A stretch of DNA of 64,000 nucleotides from Prevotella lacticifex (lineage in GTDB: Bacteria > Bacteroidota > Bacteroidia > Bacteroidales > Bacteroidaceae): the NCBI RefSeq assembly GCF_019973375.1, contig NZ_BPTV01000002.1, positions 832,564 through 896,563 on the forward strand, read 5' to 3'. The number at the start of each line of letters is the position of its first letter. The stretch's first letter is position 1. The notes under the pieces were generated by a model. That model ran no database searches, was not told the origin of the DNA, and was given only the letters and a program-made list of their open reading frames with translations. Shown here piece after piece: positions 61,776 to 64,000 of this stretch. The translations under genes and the position numbers were made by a program.

Positions 61776-61944
61776 GGTATTCGGGAGGTGTAAAATAAAT
61801 TCAAATCATTGAGGTGGGCGACAGGAAAAATTGCAGATGTAAGGCCATTGATGCAGCCCCCAAGCGATGGACAAGCGTTAATAACCTAACAGCAGGGTGG
61901 GTGAGTGAGTGGGGCCTCTTATGCTCCCTATCGCCCCCCCTAAA

Positions 61945-61985
61945 CAAAAAAAACGGGCTGCCCGACATTCATCGGACAACCCGTT
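61945..61985 (-). terminator. Rho-independent terminator of eno
   Basis: Read on the minus strand AACGGGTTGTCCGA pairs with TCGGGCAGCCCGTT (two G-T pairs), TGAATG loop, then TTTTTTT. It lies about 60 bases past the eno stop. Confidence 0.88.
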
Positions 61986-62044
61986 ATCTTTCTTTTTATC
62001 GACATCACGCCCGGGCCGTAGCCCCGCGCGAAATCATCATGCCA

Positions 62045-63443
<1,399 letters not shown>

Positions 63444-63912
63444 TTTGTTCCGTTACTAAAAGTTGCTATTTAGATTTTTTAGCACTACTTCACCTCTCTT
63501 TTCCTTTCCTCCCCACCTTTTCACCCGTTTCGGGGTGGGGCTCCCGCTTTTTTGCCACGAAACAGCATCCTCGCCAGTCGCCTCAGTCTTTGGCACCCCC
63601 AATGAGCTCCTCCCACCCGTTCCCCTCGTGGCCTCTCTCCTCCCTCCCATCTTCCTCCCGTTCCCCTCGTGGCCTCTCTTCTCCCACCAGTCCCCCTCGT
63701 GGCCTCTCTCCTCCCTCCCATCTTCCTCCCGTTCTCCTCCCGTTTCCCTACCGTTCTCCTCCCGTTTCCCTCCCGTTGTGTTCGCCGCAATACATTGCGG
63801 CGCCCCCTTCTCTCTCCCCTTATATATAATAATGTGTGCGCGCCAACAGCCTCTCCGTTTTGTCAAATAATCCGAAAACTTTAATAAAAATCGAATATTT
63901 TTTCTCAAAACA
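63444..63912. other. Intergenic region with pyrimidine-rich repeats
   Basis: No gene. Between about 63620 and 63780 are irregular repeats of CCTCGTGGCCTCTCTCCTCC and CGTTCTCCTCCCGTTTCCCT. A TATATATAATAATGTGTG motif lies near 63821. The open frames of both strands are artefacts of low complexity. Confidence 0.75.
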
Positions 63913-63944
63913 TTTGCGGGAATGAAAATAAACCCCTACCTTTG
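63913..63944 (+). promoter_or_regulatory. Consensus promoter pointing out of the window
   Basis: TTTG (63913-63916) and TACCTTTG (63937-63944) are spaced by exactly 20 bases. The downstream 56 bases to the edge contain no start codon with a good ribosome site; the gene lies beyond the window. Confidence 0.7.
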
Positions 63945-64000
63945 CACTCGCTTTTCGGGAAACAATCAATAACACTTAGTTTTTGAGACGCAACGGAAGC

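Larger units (their letters stand above)
61506..62044. other. Intergenic region with AAACGG-type repeats
   Basis: No gene is supported. It contains three tandem variants of CAAANNGCCCGTTTTGTCG (61695-61775) and the enolase terminator (61945-61985). Confidence 0.7.

Noticed and set aside
63456..63908. Minus-strand Arg/Glu/Gly-rich frames at the right end
   Set aside because: They are translations of the pyrimidine-rich irregular repeat; composition is low complexity.

Overview
The window looks like a chromosome segment of a Bacteroidales species, most probably Prevotella or a close relative. The evidence is the TAnnTTTG/TTTG promoter pattern in front of many genes, the block dnaN - exonuclease - coaBC - porD - recN, a NspC-type carboxynorspermidine decarboxylase, a DUF1573 protein, T9SS-like C-terminal tails, and a rhamnogalacturonan-degrading operon of Bacteroidetes type. 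Assignment to genus is inference.

Layout: (1) 1-8.9 kb, minus strand: an IS4-superfamily transposase cut by the window edge, then a type I restriction-modification operon hsdR-hsdM-rhuM-hsdS with a partial hsdS lying convergent to the active one. (2) 9-15.8 kb: DUF1573 protein, a 70-residue lipoprotein, htpG, and over 2 kb of repeats. (3) 15.8-22.1 kb: cyuA (cysteine desulfidase family), a DUF4143-type ATPase and an NhaC antiporter, enclosed by two ~450-bp arms of a near-identical inverted repeat. (4) 22.2-28.8 kb: two broken transposase ends meeting at a palindrome, an AbiEi/AbiEii-type toxin-antitoxin pair, a second ATPase, and dense repeats. (5) 28.9-44.4 kb, plus strand: a pectin operon with two PL11 rhamnogalacturonan lyases, a DUF4840-like lipoprotein, CE12-type acetylesterases, a GH2 glycosidase and a GH115 alpha-glucuronidase. 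(6) 45.9-50.6 kb: a small HA-like protein, an M16 peptidase and nspC. (7) 51-58.7 kb, minus strand: a degenerate trypsin-fold/TPR protein, then recN, porD, coaBC, a DnaQ-like exonuclease and dnaN, which are transcribed as dnaN to recN. (8) 58.9-64 kb: an acidic protein of unknown function, a RepB-like initiator protein, enolase, and a consensus promoter pointing out of the window.

How the genes work together: the pectin operon encodes signal-bearing enzymes that would cut the rhamnogalacturonan backbone (PL11), remove acetyl groups (CE12) and remove galactosyl and glucuronosyl side groups (GH2, GH115). No SusC/SusD pair or sensor-regulator is present in the window. The dnaN-to-recN genes overlap or nearly touch and form a housekeeping operon. 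The hsd genes overlap or nearly touch and form one transcription unit.

The most unusual part is the non-coding DNA. At least five families of dispersed palindromic or modular repeats fill the gaps, several expanded into tandem arrays: a 20-bp array in the cyuA leader, a 33-bp array merging with the promoter of the DUF4143 ATPase, and a 54-bp array after the AbiE-like pair. One ~126-nt hairpin element occurs three times, and a fourth site carries its flanks without the core. Identities were judged by eye; no alignment, folding or database search was run.
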